A DNA stretch of 64,000 nt from positions 168,124 through 232,123 of the forward strand of contig CAZIOH010000001.1 of NCBI GenBank assembly GCA_964540815.1. The letters run 5' to 3'. Numbering within the stretch: position 1 is the first letter of the stretch; each line of letters starts with the position of its first letter. This document shows, piece by piece, positions 33,303 to 41,454 of this stretch. The translations under genes and the position numbers were made by a program. Under the pieces are notes generated by a model that was not told the DNA's origin, did no database searches, and saw only the letters and a program-made list of their open reading frames with translations. Source of the stretch: CAZIOH01 sp964540815 (GTDB lineage Bacteria > Myxococcota_A > Polyangia > Fen-1088).

Positions 33303-34784
33303 ATGAAGGTATTTCTGACCCACGGCTACTTCCTCGACGAGGACGTCAAGGAAAAGAAACTGATGCGGCCCTATCCCCCGCTCGGGATCCTGTACCTCGC
33401 CGCCCATCTGACCCAGCACGGCATTCCGGTCCAGGTCTTCGACACCACCTTCTCCGCGCGCGCCGAGCTCGAGCGCCGCCTGCTGGAGGAGCGCCCGGAG
33501 GTGGTGGGGATCTACACCAACCTCATGACCAAGATCGGGGTGCTGGCGATCATCCGCTTCATCCGCTCGCAGCCGAGCCTGGCCCGTACGCGGGTGGTGC
33601 TCGGGGGGCCAGAGGTCACCCACCACGTCGACCGGTTCCTCGAGGCCGGCGCCGACGTGGTGGTGATCGGCGAGGGCGAGGAGACCCTCCGGGAGCTGGT
33701 GGTGGCCTTCAGGGACGGGCTTCCGCTGGCGGGCGTGGCGGGGATCGCCTACCGCGGAGCCGAGGCGTCCGAGCCGTCCCAGTCGTTCGAGCCCTCGTCC
33801 GACCCCTGTTCCGCGACCGTCCGGACCCCCGCCCGGCCGCTCGTCAAGTCCCTCGACGATCTTCCCATCCCCAAGCGCGACGCCATCGATCTGCGCCCGT
33901 ACCTCGAGGCCTGGCGGGCGCACCACGGCACCAGCGCCGTCTCGATCAGCACCATGCGCGGCTGCCCCTACACCTGCCGCTGGTGCAGCCGCGCGGTCTA
34001 CGGCGGCAGCTACCGGCGCCGATCCCCGCGGCTGGTGGTGGACGAGATCGCAGGCATCGTCGAGCGCTACCACCCCGATTCGCTGTGGTTCGTGGACGAC
34101 GTCTTCACCATCAACCACCGCTGGGTCGAGGAGTACACGCTCGAGGTCGAGAAGCGCGACCTGCGCGTCCCGTACGAGTGCATCACGCGCGCCGACCGGC
34201 TCAACGAGCGGGTGGTGAAGCTCCTGCGCCGCTCGGGGTGCTTCCGGATCTGGATCGGGGCCGAGAGCGGCTCGCAGAAGATCCTCGACGCCATGGACCG
34301 GCGGGTGACGGTGGAGCAGGTGCGGGACATGATCCAGCTCAGCAAGCGGCACGGCATCGAGACCGGGACGTTCATCATGCTCGGCTACCCCGGCGAGACC
34401 GAGGCCGACATCGAGGCCACCATCGAGCACCTCAAGCGGGCCGATCCCGATCAGTTCACCATCACGGTCTCGTACCCGATCACCGGGACCCCGTTTTACG
34501 ACGAGGTGAGGCAGGAGATCGTCGACCCCGGCCCCTGGGCCACCACCACCGACCGGGACACCGCCCTGCGCGGGCGCCGGTCGGCGTTCTACTACCGGAA
34601 CGCGGTCAGCCGGGTGGTCAACGAGGTTCGCCAGCACCAGGCCGCCCGGCGGGCGGGGACCGAGCTGTCGCCGCGGGCCGCCAAGCACCACGCCAAGGCC
34701 CTGCTGGCGCGGGCCGGGATGCGGCTCGACACCGCCCTGCAGGCCCTCGAGGCCCGCTCCCGCCGCCTGCGTCATCCGGCCTGA
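33303..34784 (+). CDS. B12-binding-type radical SAM enzyme, paralogue B
   Basis: A 493-residue enzyme with the same architecture as the divergent gene: an N-terminal region with MRPYPPLGILYLAAHLTQHG and VVLGGPEVTHHVDRFLEAG, then the cluster motif RGCPYTCRWC and the barrel segments LWFVDDVFTINHRW, IWIGAESGSQKILDAMDRR and MLGYPGETEADIE. ATG at 33303 is chosen because the protein then begins with the first strand MKVFLTHGYF. An acidic/Ser-rich stretch (about residues 158-180) differs from the paralogue. The pair lies at the end of the glycan locus, suggesting a radical-based modification of the glycan or its lipid; this is inference. Confidence 0.88.
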   Translation: MKVFLTHGYFLDEDVKEKKLMRPYPPLGILYLAAHLTQHGIPVQVFDTTFSARAELERRLLEERPEVVGIYTNLMTKIGVLAIIRFIRSQPSLARTRVVLGGPEVTHHVDRFLEAGADVVVIGEGEETLRELVVAFRDGLPLAGVAGIAYRGAEASEPSQSFEPSSDPCSATVRTPARPLVKSLDDLPIPKRDAIDLRPYLEAWRAHHGTSAVSISTMRGCPYTCRWCSRAVYGGSYRRRSPRLVVDEIAGIVERYHPDSLWFVDDVFTINHRWVEEYTLEVEKRDLRVPYECITRADRLNERVVKLLRRSGCFRIWIGAESGSQKILDAMDRRVTVEQVRDMIQLSKRHGIETGTFIMLGYPGETEADIEATIEHLKRADPDQFTITVSYPITGTPFYDEVRQEIVDPGPWATTTDRDTALRGRRSAFYYRNAVSRVVNEVRQHQAARRAGTELSPRAAKHHAKALLARAGMRLDTALQALEARSRRLRHPA

Positions 34785-34907
34785 AGGGAGCGAGTCGCGA
34801 GCGGCCCAGCCGCCAACCCAGCCGCCATCGATCGGCAATCGTCCGTTTGCTCTTGCGCGGCTCCCCGTGTTACCGTTCCCCGGTCTGTCCAAGGATAGGA
34901 GCGGGCC

Positions 34908-35054
34908 ATGTTGAAGAAGATTCCGACCTTCGTGTACTGGATGTTGTTGGCGGTCGTCGTGACGGCGGTGCCGCTGGCCTGCAGCAGCAGCGACAGCAAT
35001 ACGACCGACGCGAATTCCGAAACGGGCGGGTCGACGATGACCAACCCGGGCTGA
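34908..35054 (+). CDS. 48-residue lipoprotein
   Basis: A very short gene: AGGAG seven bases before the ATG, then MLKKIPTFVYWMLLAVVV, a hydrophobic core ending in VPLAC (lipobox, Cys28), and a 20-residue hydrophilic tail of Ser, Asp, Asn, Thr and Gly ending TNPG. Ribosome binding site, charged N-region, membrane core and lipobox fit a mature lipopeptide of about 21 residues. It lies 123 bases after radical SAM paralogue B in the same direction. It may be an entericidin-like lipoprotein, a structural peptide or a substrate of the enzymes; nothing in the sequence decides between these. Confidence 0.75.
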   Translation: MLKKIPTFVYWMLLAVVVTAVPLACSSSDSNTTDANSETGGSTMTNPG

Positions 35055-35202
35055 GCCCCGGTTTCCCGCGCCCGCCCCACCCGCGTGGGGCTTTGTCGCC
35101 CAGGCCGCCGAGTGAAAGCTCGCGCGGTGCTGGGCGTATGTGTGTCCGGGATGTGCCCTGCCGTGCCTGACCGCGGTGGCGTCTGCGCGCGGGGCGAAGC
35201 GC

Positions 35203-35325
35203 TCAGCGCAGGTGGGCGAGCAGGAGAGGAACCGCCAGCCACAGCAGGCCCTTGAGCAGGAACAGCAGAAAGCCCGCGATACCCACCCGCCGCCACCCCA
35301 GTCCACTCGAGATTCGGTGCCACAT
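35203..35325 (-). CDS. Possible 40-residue single-pass membrane protein
   Basis: On the reverse strand a 41-codon frame reads MWHRISSGLGWRRVGIAGF and continues with a Leu-rich hydrophobic stretch (LLFLLKGLLWLAVPLLLAHL) ending just before the stop. Basic residues precede the hydrophobic part, fitting an inside-N orientation. No clear Shine-Dalgarno sequence is present, only a G run about six bases before the ATG. It sits alone in the space between the small lipoprotein and the acetylesterase gene. Conservation in relatives would be needed to accept it. Confidence 0.4.
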   Translation of the reverse strand: MWHRISSGLGWRRVGIAGFLLFLLKGLLWLAVPLLLAHLR

Positions 35326-35418
35326 GCGCGCCCCCGAATGGCCATCGTCCGCCCCCTCCGCGAACTGAAGCCAGCTGGGGCTCGCCCCTGCGCCCGGCTC
35401 GACCCCGAGCGCGTGCGT

Positions 35419-36837
35419 CTACTTGATGAAGTCCTTGAGCGGGAGCGTGCCGGCCTTGAGCGCGGTGGTGACCAGGCCCGACAGCGCCGTGGCCCCGGTC
35501 TCGCTGAAGTGGGTCCCCTCGGTCGGGTTGCCGAAGGCCACGCTCTTGTCGGGCAACGTCTTGTAGTAGGCGAGCGACAGGTTGGTCAGATCCACGAGCG
35601 CCACGTTCTGCGACATCGCGAGATCCCGGGTCTGCTGATCGAGCCCGGCGAACCCCGGGTTGGCGGTGCTGGCGCCCTTGCGCCCGGGCGGCGTGATGAG
35701 CACCGGCGTGGCCTTGGCGGCGCGCGCATCGGTGATGTACCTCATCATGTTCCCCGAGAAGCCCGCCACGTCGGACTTCTGATCGTTGTGCCCGAACTGG
35801 ACGAACACGTAGTCGCCGGCGCGCAGCAGGGCCTTGGCGGGCGGCCAGAACTTCCCGTAGAAGCTGCTGGCCGTCTCACCCGAGTCGGCGTAGTTGGCGA
35901 CGGCGATCCCGGCCTTGAAGTACTGCGAGAGCTCCTGGGCCCAGCCCCGCTCGAGCGGCCCGGCGGTGTTGGCGTTGGCGGCGAGGTAGATGGGATCCCA
36001 GTCGCACACCGTCGAGTCCCCGGCGACGAAGATGGTCGGGATGCTGGGCGCGGCGGCGAACCCCACGCCGTGCAGGGCGGGCGCGGACCCATCGATGCGC
36101 AGGTTCAGGATCTTGCCCGGCGCCGAGTATCCGTCGTGCATCTCGGCGCGCACGTTGACGCTGAAGGTCTCCTGGGCGTAGCTGCCGGCGGGGAGCGGCG
36201 TCTCGGGGACCACGATGCGGTAGGTCTCGGCCTGGACCCGGGACGAGGAGGCGGCGGTCGCGCTGCCGAGCTCGACGGTGACGGTGTAGTTTCCGTCAGC
36301 GGGGACGGCGAGGGTGCACAGGACCGGGCTCGTCCCGGTGCACTTGGCCATCAAGGATGGGTCGAGGGGCACGGCGTCGACCGGGCTCCCGGTCGCGCCG
36401 CCCGCCGCGCCCTGCGACCCTCCGGTTCCCGGGCCGGCTCCGGCTCCGCCGCGGCCGCCGGTGGGCGCGCCTTGCGAGCCGCCCGTGCCCAGCCCCAGGC
36501 TGCTGCCGCCCGCGGCGGTCCCGGGGGTGACGCCACCCGTTCCGGCTGGAGCCGCCCCACCGGTCCCGTCGCCACCGGTGCCCGCGACCGGGGTGCCACC
36601 CCCGCCGCTCCCGCTGCCTGCGACCGCCACCGTCCCGCCGGTGCCGATCGCGCCAGCGCCGCTGCCACCACTTCCGCTTCCCGTCGGGCTGGTGCCGCCT
36701 CCAGTGCCGGTGGCGATCCCGCTGTCGGGGGTCTCCGCGCCACCCTGGTCGCCTGCGGCGCCACAACCGAGCGTGATCAGGCCGAACGCCGCCGCCATGA
36801 GTGGAATCAGTCGAATCCGGGCGCGCGGCTGATTCAT
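35419..36837 (-). CDS. Lipoprotein with SGNH hydrolase domain (rhamnogalacturonan acetylesterase-like)
   Basis: A 472-residue lipoprotein: signal peptide with LITLGC (Cys25), a long GTGG-type linker to about residue 155, then an esterase module. SGNH blocks are present: IFVAGDSTVCDW with the nucleophile Ser, FVQFGHNDQKSD with the Asn and His of block III, and EGTHFSETGA with the final catalytic His. The arrangement matches CE12 rhamnogalacturonan acetylesterases, which remove acetyl groups from pectin-like polysaccharide. Cell-surface location follows from the lipobox. It is divergent from the PNGase-F-like gene. Confidence 0.88.
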   Translation of the reverse strand: MNQPRARIRLIPLMAAAFGLITLGCGAAGDQGGAETPDSGIATGTGGGTSPTGSGSGGSGAGAIGTGGTVAVAGSGSGGGGTPVAGTGGDGTGGAAPAGTGGVTPGTAAGGSSLGLGTGGSQGAPTGGRGGAGAGPGTGGSQGAAGGATGSPVDAVPLDPSLMAKCTGTSPVLCTLAVPADGNYTVTVELGSATAASSSRVQAETYRIVVPETPLPAGSYAQETFSVNVRAEMHDGYSAPGKILNLRIDGSAPALHGVGFAAAPSIPTIFVAGDSTVCDWDPIYLAANANTAGPLERGWAQELSQYFKAGIAVANYADSGETASSFYGKFWPPAKALLRAGDYVFVQFGHNDQKSDVAGFSGNMMRYITDARAAKATPVLITPPGRKGASTANPGFAGLDQQTRDLAMSQNVALVDLTNLSLAYYKTLPDKSVAFGNPTEGTHFSETGATALSGLVTTALKAGTLPLKDFIK

Positions 36838-37036
36838 CCGGAGAAACGTAGCCTCCAGGCCGTGGTCGAGTCCCTAACCCAAACTGCGCCGGTCCCGGGA
36901 CGCCCTGGCCGCACAATCCCGCCGCACATCCCGCCGAATGAAAGCCCGCCCGCCGCCGCCCGCGGATTCTCATGCCCGCCTTGCTCCAAGAAGTGGGCGA
37001 ATTGAACCGGAGTACCGGTTCGGGCAACGTCGTCTC

Positions 37037-38296
37037 ATGGCTTCGCGTTCGTTCGGCTCCAGGTCGACATCCACCGTCGTCCTCGGCGCCTTCCCATATC
37101 TCCTCCTGTGCCTGTTGACCGTGGCGTGTCAACCGGGGACGACGTGCGGCGGCGGCGCGGTTTCTCCACCTTCGCCCGACATCGACGCTGCGCGCGACGG
37201 GACGGCTTCGCCCTCGCCATCGGCGCTCTTCGAGCTCCATCCCTTCGTGGACGTGGGAATCGGCAGCGAGAACGGCGCGGCCTGGGAGGAGACCGGCCAG
37301 GCGGCGCGTCCGCTCGACCTTGGGCCGGGACCGTTCCAGTCCGTCACCTTGCACGTCGACCTCGTGTCCGCATGCTTCCCCTTCGAAGGCTGGGCGGCGA
37401 ACCCACCTCCCGCGGGCCAGTCGTGGCCCCCGACCTGCGATGCCTTCGATCGCAACTTCGATCTCGATCTCGACGACCCCCTGTCCGATCCCGCGCCAGC
37501 CGCTGCGGGCGACGCGAACGCCGTGGCGCCGCCGGGCGACCCCGGGATCGACGCGGGCGCGAGCCTGGCCAGCGCCTTTAACGTCGTTCACGCCATCACA
37601 CCCTTCGGGGGCCCCGAGCACCTCGACGTCGATCTCACCGATCTGGCCAATGCACGCCCTGGCAAGCATCGCCTGCGCGTGCGGCTCCAGAGCTACGCGG
37701 ATCCCGCTGGCAAGGTCACCGGCTCCAACGCTGGCTGGACCGTCAACGCGAGCGTCGCGGTCGTCCCCGGGGCCCCGCCGCGCGCGGTGCTGGCGGCGGC
37801 GCCCCTCTTCACCACGCGCGTCAGCCCTGGGGATTCTCCCCCGGTCGGGGCCTTCGTGGTCCCGGCGGGCGCGTTGGCCGGGCGGATCGAGTACCGGGCG
37901 AGTGGCCATGGCCAGGGTGTGCGCGATCCCGGATGCGTCGGCCCGGCCGACGAGTTCTGCACGCGCCACCACCTGATTCGCGTCGATGGCATCGAGGTCG
38001 CTGCCACCGACCCGCATCGCGACGACTGCCAGACCCTCTGCACCCTCGCGCATGACGGGACTGCGGACAAGGGCTTCGACTACTGCGCCGAGAACCCCTG
38101 CGGCGCCATCGCCAGCGTCCGCGCGCCGCGGGCCAACTGGTGCCCCGGGAGCATGACGGCGCCCCAGATCTGGGACGCCTTCGCCGCCTTCGCGGCTCCC
38201 GGACCGCATACGTTCTCGACCGAGATCGCGAACATCGGACAGGGCGGAAGCTGGCTGGTGTCGGCGACCTACTACGCCTACTCCTCACCCTGGTAG
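37037..38296 (+). CDS. Lipoprotein resembling peptide-N-glycosidase F
   Basis: A 419-residue protein with signal peptide FPYLLLCLLTVAC (lipobox Cys). The body has two beta-rich halves like PNGase F: an N-terminal domain with LDLGPGPFQSVTLHVDL, and a C-terminal domain in which CQTLCTLAHDGTADKG, ASVRAPRANWCPGS and IGQGGSWLVSATYYAYS follow the family order. PNGase F removes N-linked glycans from glycoproteins. The catalytic acids could not be assigned with certainty by eye, so activity is unproven. The start at 37037 gives a normal signal peptide. The neighbour is another glycan-degrading lipoprotein. Confidence 0.6.
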   Translation: MASRSFGSRSTSTVVLGAFPYLLLCLLTVACQPGTTCGGGAVSPPSPDIDAARDGTASPSPSALFELHPFVDVGIGSENGAAWEETGQAARPLDLGPGPFQSVTLHVDLVSACFPFEGWAANPPPAGQSWPPTCDAFDRNFDLDLDDPLSDPAPAAAGDANAVAPPGDPGIDAGASLASAFNVVHAITPFGGPEHLDVDLTDLANARPGKHRLRVRLQSYADPAGKVTGSNAGWTVNASVAVVPGAPPRAVLAAAPLFTTRVSPGDSPPVGAFVVPAGALAGRIEYRASGHGQGVRDPGCVGPADEFCTRHHLIRVDGIEVAATDPHRDDCQTLCTLAHDGTADKGFDYCAENPCGAIASVRAPRANWCPGSMTAPQIWDAFAAFAAPGPHTFSTEIANIGQGGSWLVSATYYAYSSPW

Positions 38297-38308
38297 CGTC
38301 CTACCCGT

Positions 38309-38341
38309 CCTGTCCTCGTCCTGTCCTCGTCCTCGTCCTCG
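38309..38341. repeat. TCCTCG/TCCTGT simple repeat after a stop codon
   Basis: About 12 bases after the stop of the PNGase-F-like gene, a run of hexamers of the GTCCTC and GTCCTG type covers about 33 bases. The same sequence type follows the deacetylase gene at 21797. Confidence 0.85.
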
Positions 38342-38406
38342 GACGGGACTCGCCCGGCGTGTCATCTCGACTTCAGCGCCCGCAAGAGCCTGCCGATATC
38401 GGCTCC

Positions 38407-39957
38407 ATGGTTGGAGTGGAGTCCGGCGCTCCCGTCGGCGCCCCGCGTGCGCCCGGGATCGCGGGAGAGGAGGACGGGCAAGATCTGGAACCCGAGCGCC
38501 GCCCTGCGTGGGTGGCCGAGGGGCCGGCGTCGGGCTGGTCCGCCCCCGCCCGAGCCGACCGCGAGCTCCCGCGGCGCGAGCCCGCCGCTCGGGATTTCTT
38601 CGGCGAGGTCGCGAGGCACGTCGGGCGCCTCAACAACGAGATCGTCGACGTCTCCGGCCATGTGGACGCCCTGGCCTCGACCCTGAAGAACCAGGCGGTG
38701 GCGTTCGGGGAGCTCGACGGCTCGGCCACGGCCATGCGCCACATGCTCGACGCCATTCACCGCAGCGCCGACTCCACCAACCACACGCTCGGTGAGACCG
38801 GGACCCGGGTGCGCCAGTCGCGCGCGACCGCCGAGGTGGGCATCGAGGACATCGCCCGTCTGGTCGACGCCGTCAAGGCCATGGGCGCGGAGCTCGTCAC
38901 CTTTCGCACCGCCCTCGAGCACGTGGCGGGGGTCACCGCGAAGGTCGGGCAGATCGCCCAGCAGACCAACCTGCTGGCGCTCAACGCCACCATCGAGGCG
39001 GCTCGGGCTGGAGAGCACGGCGCCGGGTTCGCGGTGGTCGCCCGCGAGGTCAAGCAGCTCTCCCGTCAGGCCAGCCAGGACACTGCGATGATCTCCGAGG
39101 CCGTGGCGAACCTCGGCGTGCGGGCCGAGAGCTTGCTCTCGCAGGGCGATGCGACGATCCGGCGGGCGGCCGGGGTCCAGCAGAGCGCTGCGGTCTGGGG
39201 CGAGGTCCTCGACGCGGTGGACGTCGCCATGCGCGAGGCGCACCACAAGAGCGACGAGATCGTGCGGCAGGCCGAGGAGGCGCACCAGCGCGTCGGATTC
39301 GTCCAGTCGTCTCTGTCCACCCTGACCACGCAGGTGGTGGCCTCTGCGGAGGGGCTCGACGCCGCGCGCGCTCGGGTCTCGGGGCTCATCAACGTGGGTG
39401 AAGAGCTCCTCGAGATCACCATCGAGAGCGGCGCCGAGACCCAGGATGCCCCGTTCGTGCGCCTCGTGGTGGACACCGCCGCGCGCATCGCCGCGGCCTT
39501 CGAGGCGGCGGTCGACAGCGGCGAGATCGGGCTCGACGTGCTCCTCTCCTCGCGGCTCGAGCCCGTCGCCTACACCAATCCCGCGCAGCTCATGGCTCCC
39601 TTCACCGCGTTCACCGACCGGGTGCTCCCGGCCTTCCAGGAGCCGGTGCTGCAGGTCGATCCCCGCGTGGTGTTCTGCGCGGCCGTGACCGAGGTCGGCT
39701 ATCTACCGACGCACAACCTCAAGTATGCGCAGCCGCAGGGCCCCGATCCGGCCTGGAACGCCGCCAACAGCCGGAACCGCCGCATCTTCAACGACCGAGT
39801 GGGTTTGGCGGCGGGGCGCAACCAGCGTCCATACCTGGTGCAGACCTATCGACGCGACATGGGCGGCGGCAGGTTTGCCCTCATGAAGGACGTGTCGGCC
39901 CCCATCTTCGTGCAGGGCCGACACTGGGGCGGGCTGCGTCTGGCCTACGCCGTCTGA
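38407..39957 (+). CDS. Soluble methyl-accepting chemotaxis protein with C-terminal ligand domain
   Basis: A 516-residue cytoplasmic receptor with no membrane helix. Residues 60-330 are the coiled-coil signalling domain; the hairpin tip QIAQQTNLLALNATIEAARA followed by GEHGAGFAVVAREVK is the CheA/CheW contact site. The last 130 residues (from PFTAFTDRVLPAFQEPVLQV to GLRLAYAV) form a small sensor domain at the C-terminus, reversed from the usual receptor order. No che genes are adjacent, so it must work with a kinase elsewhere. The first 60 residues are disordered and Pro/Ala-rich; the start ATG is not well supported by a ribosome binding site. Confidence 0.88.
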   Translation: MVGVESGAPVGAPRAPGIAGEEDGQDLEPERRPAWVAEGPASGWSAPARADRELPRREPAARDFFGEVARHVGRLNNEIVDVSGHVDALASTLKNQAVAFGELDGSATAMRHMLDAIHRSADSTNHTLGETGTRVRQSRATAEVGIEDIARLVDAVKAMGAELVTFRTALEHVAGVTAKVGQIAQQTNLLALNATIEAARAGEHGAGFAVVAREVKQLSRQASQDTAMISEAVANLGVRAESLLSQGDATIRRAAGVQQSAAVWGEVLDAVDVAMREAHHKSDEIVRQAEEAHQRVGFVQSSLSTLTTQVVASAEGLDAARARVSGLINVGEELLEITIESGAETQDAPFVRLVVDTAARIAAAFEAAVDSGEIGLDVLLSSRLEPVAYTNPAQLMAPFTAFTDRVLPAFQEPVLQVDPRVVFCAAVTEVGYLPTHNLKYAQPQGPDPAWNAANSRNRRIFNDRVGLAAGRNQRPYLVQTYRRDMGGGRFALMKDVSAPIFVQGRHWGGLRLAYAV

Positions 39958-39970
39958 CGGCAGTGGCAAG

Positions 39971-41146
39971 CTACGGGATGATGTCCACGCCGCAGCCGAT
40001 GAAGGCCTGCACGGTCTTCACCTGGCCGGCCATGAGCGCGTCGCAGGTCGGGCCATAGATGGTGACCGCGGTCATTCCCGGGTTGTAGTCCCATCCGTTC
40101 ACGTGGGCGGGATCGCGCCCGATCTTGGTTCCATCCGCGTAGATCCCGATGTTGTCGGGGGCGGGCGGGACCTTGCCGAGCGGGAAGCTGCACCCCGACG
40201 CGATCTTCTTGGTGATGGCGCCGAGCGCCGACACCAGATCGGCGGTGCTGCTGACCGGGTAGTACGCGTTGGTGCCGGACTGGGGATATCCACCGGCCTT
40301 GGCCAGCTGGTTCAGGGTCGAGTCCGCGGTGGTGCCGGAGGTCGAGATCCCGACCACGAACACGCCGATGCCCTTGCTCTTGGCGTCCGTGACGGCCTTG
40401 ACCGCGCCGGTGGTGTCATCGGAGATCGGATCGCTCGAGCTCGAGCAGTTGGGCTGACCATCGGTGGCGAGGAGGATGTACTTCGGGTTCGGGTCGGCGA
40501 CGCCGGCCAGGTAGGTCGAGGCGGTGTTCACGGCGGCGGCGGTCGGGGTGAGGCCATTGGGGGAGGTGCCCGAGATGGAGCTCATGATGGCGCTGGCGGC
40601 GTTGTCCGCCACCGGCACGCTGACGTTGTTGTCGACGGTGCAGCCGAATCCCGAGCCGGAGGGGAAGTAGGTGAGGCCCCAGCGCACCGAGCCGGCCGTC
40701 TGGCTGACCACCTGGTTCACGGCCGGAGTCACCTGGGCCCACTTGGACTGGCATCCGGTCATGCCGGCGCAGCTGAGGTTGTTGGTCCCATCGTTCATCG
40801 AGGTCGAGCGATCGAGCACGATGAGGACATCGGGAGGCAGCATCTGCAGGCCATACATGGAGGCCCCACAGTTGGCGGCGGCGCTCGGCGAGCTGGTCTG
40901 GCCGATCCCGGAGCCGGTGGTCGAGGACGAGCGCAGATCACCACCGCCGCGCGAGCCACCGAGGTCGGGGATCCCGCCGTCCGGCAGACCGGTGCCGGTG
41001 CCAGTCCCGGTACCGGTGCCGGCACCGGTGCCAATTGCACCGGTGCCGGAGGCGCGCGGTGCGCTGGTGTCGAAGCCGCACCCGACCATGGCAGCGGGGA
41101 GCACGCACAGCATCACCAGGGTCCTCAGCCGTTCAAGACTACGCAT
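39971..41146 (-). CDS. von Willebrand factor A domain lipoprotein
   Basis: A 391-residue lipoprotein. The signal peptide ends in MVGC (Cys23), a Gly/Thr repeat linker follows (encoded by a CCGGTG-type simple repeat near 41000), then a vWA domain. The metal site is complete: VLIVLDRSTSMNDG gives DxSxS, GLTPTAAAV supplies the Thr, and YILLATDGQPNC the Asp. Extra Cys residues suggest disulfides. Such proteins usually bind other proteins or glycans through the metal. The ribosome binding site GAGAGG precedes the ATG at 41146. The partner is unknown. Confidence 0.85.
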   Translation of the reverse strand: MRSLERLRTLVMLCVLPAAMVGCGFDTSAPRASGTGAIGTGAGTGTGTGTGTGLPDGGIPDLGGSRGGGDLRSSSTTGSGIGQTSSPSAAANCGASMYGLQMLPPDVLIVLDRSTSMNDGTNNLSCAGMTGCQSKWAQVTPAVNQVVSQTAGSVRWGLTYFPSGSGFGCTVDNNVSVPVADNAASAIMSSISGTSPNGLTPTAAAVNTASTYLAGVADPNPKYILLATDGQPNCSSSSDPISDDTTGAVKAVTDAKSKGIGVFVVGISTSGTTADSTLNQLAKAGGYPQSGTNAYYPVSSTADLVSALGAITKKIASGCSFPLGKVPPAPDNIGIYADGTKIGRDPAHVNGWDYNPGMTAVTIYGPTCDALMAGQVKTVQAFIGCGVDIIP

Positions 41147-41454
41147 CGTGGCCTCTCGATAAAGTGATGGCGTCGGGCGAGCCGCGAGCTCGTGGGGCCG
41201 GCGCCAGGATCGCGAGAAGGCCTCGTCTCGACCTCTTCGAGACGGCAGGACCTTCACGCATCCCGATGGTTGCAACCTCGATGCCGACGTTGCGCGCAGG
41301 TCACCGGACCTGTGCGGACACCATGCACAGCCCCGCGGACGCGGCAACGCGGCCAGGACGGCCGTCGTCGCGCGCCGCGCGGCGCGCCACCGCCCCCCAC
41401 CGCGGGCTGCATCCAGGCAGTCCCTTGCTCGGATGCAAGGTGCGGGCGGCACGC
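41147..41454. other. Intergenic region with an 18-bp perfect palindrome
   Basis: This 308-base stretch lies between the vWA gene (whose promoter it should contain) and the end of the MaoC gene. No credible coding frame is seen. The clearest structure is a perfect GC-only palindrome of 18 bases at 41370-41387, GCGCGCCGCGCGGCGCGC, which could be a terminator stem or chance in GC-rich DNA. Confidence 0.5.

Noticed and set aside
35055..35202. Terminator for the small lipoprotein gene
   Set aside because: Only short GC matches such as GGGC/GCCC are present, with no stable stem and no T run.
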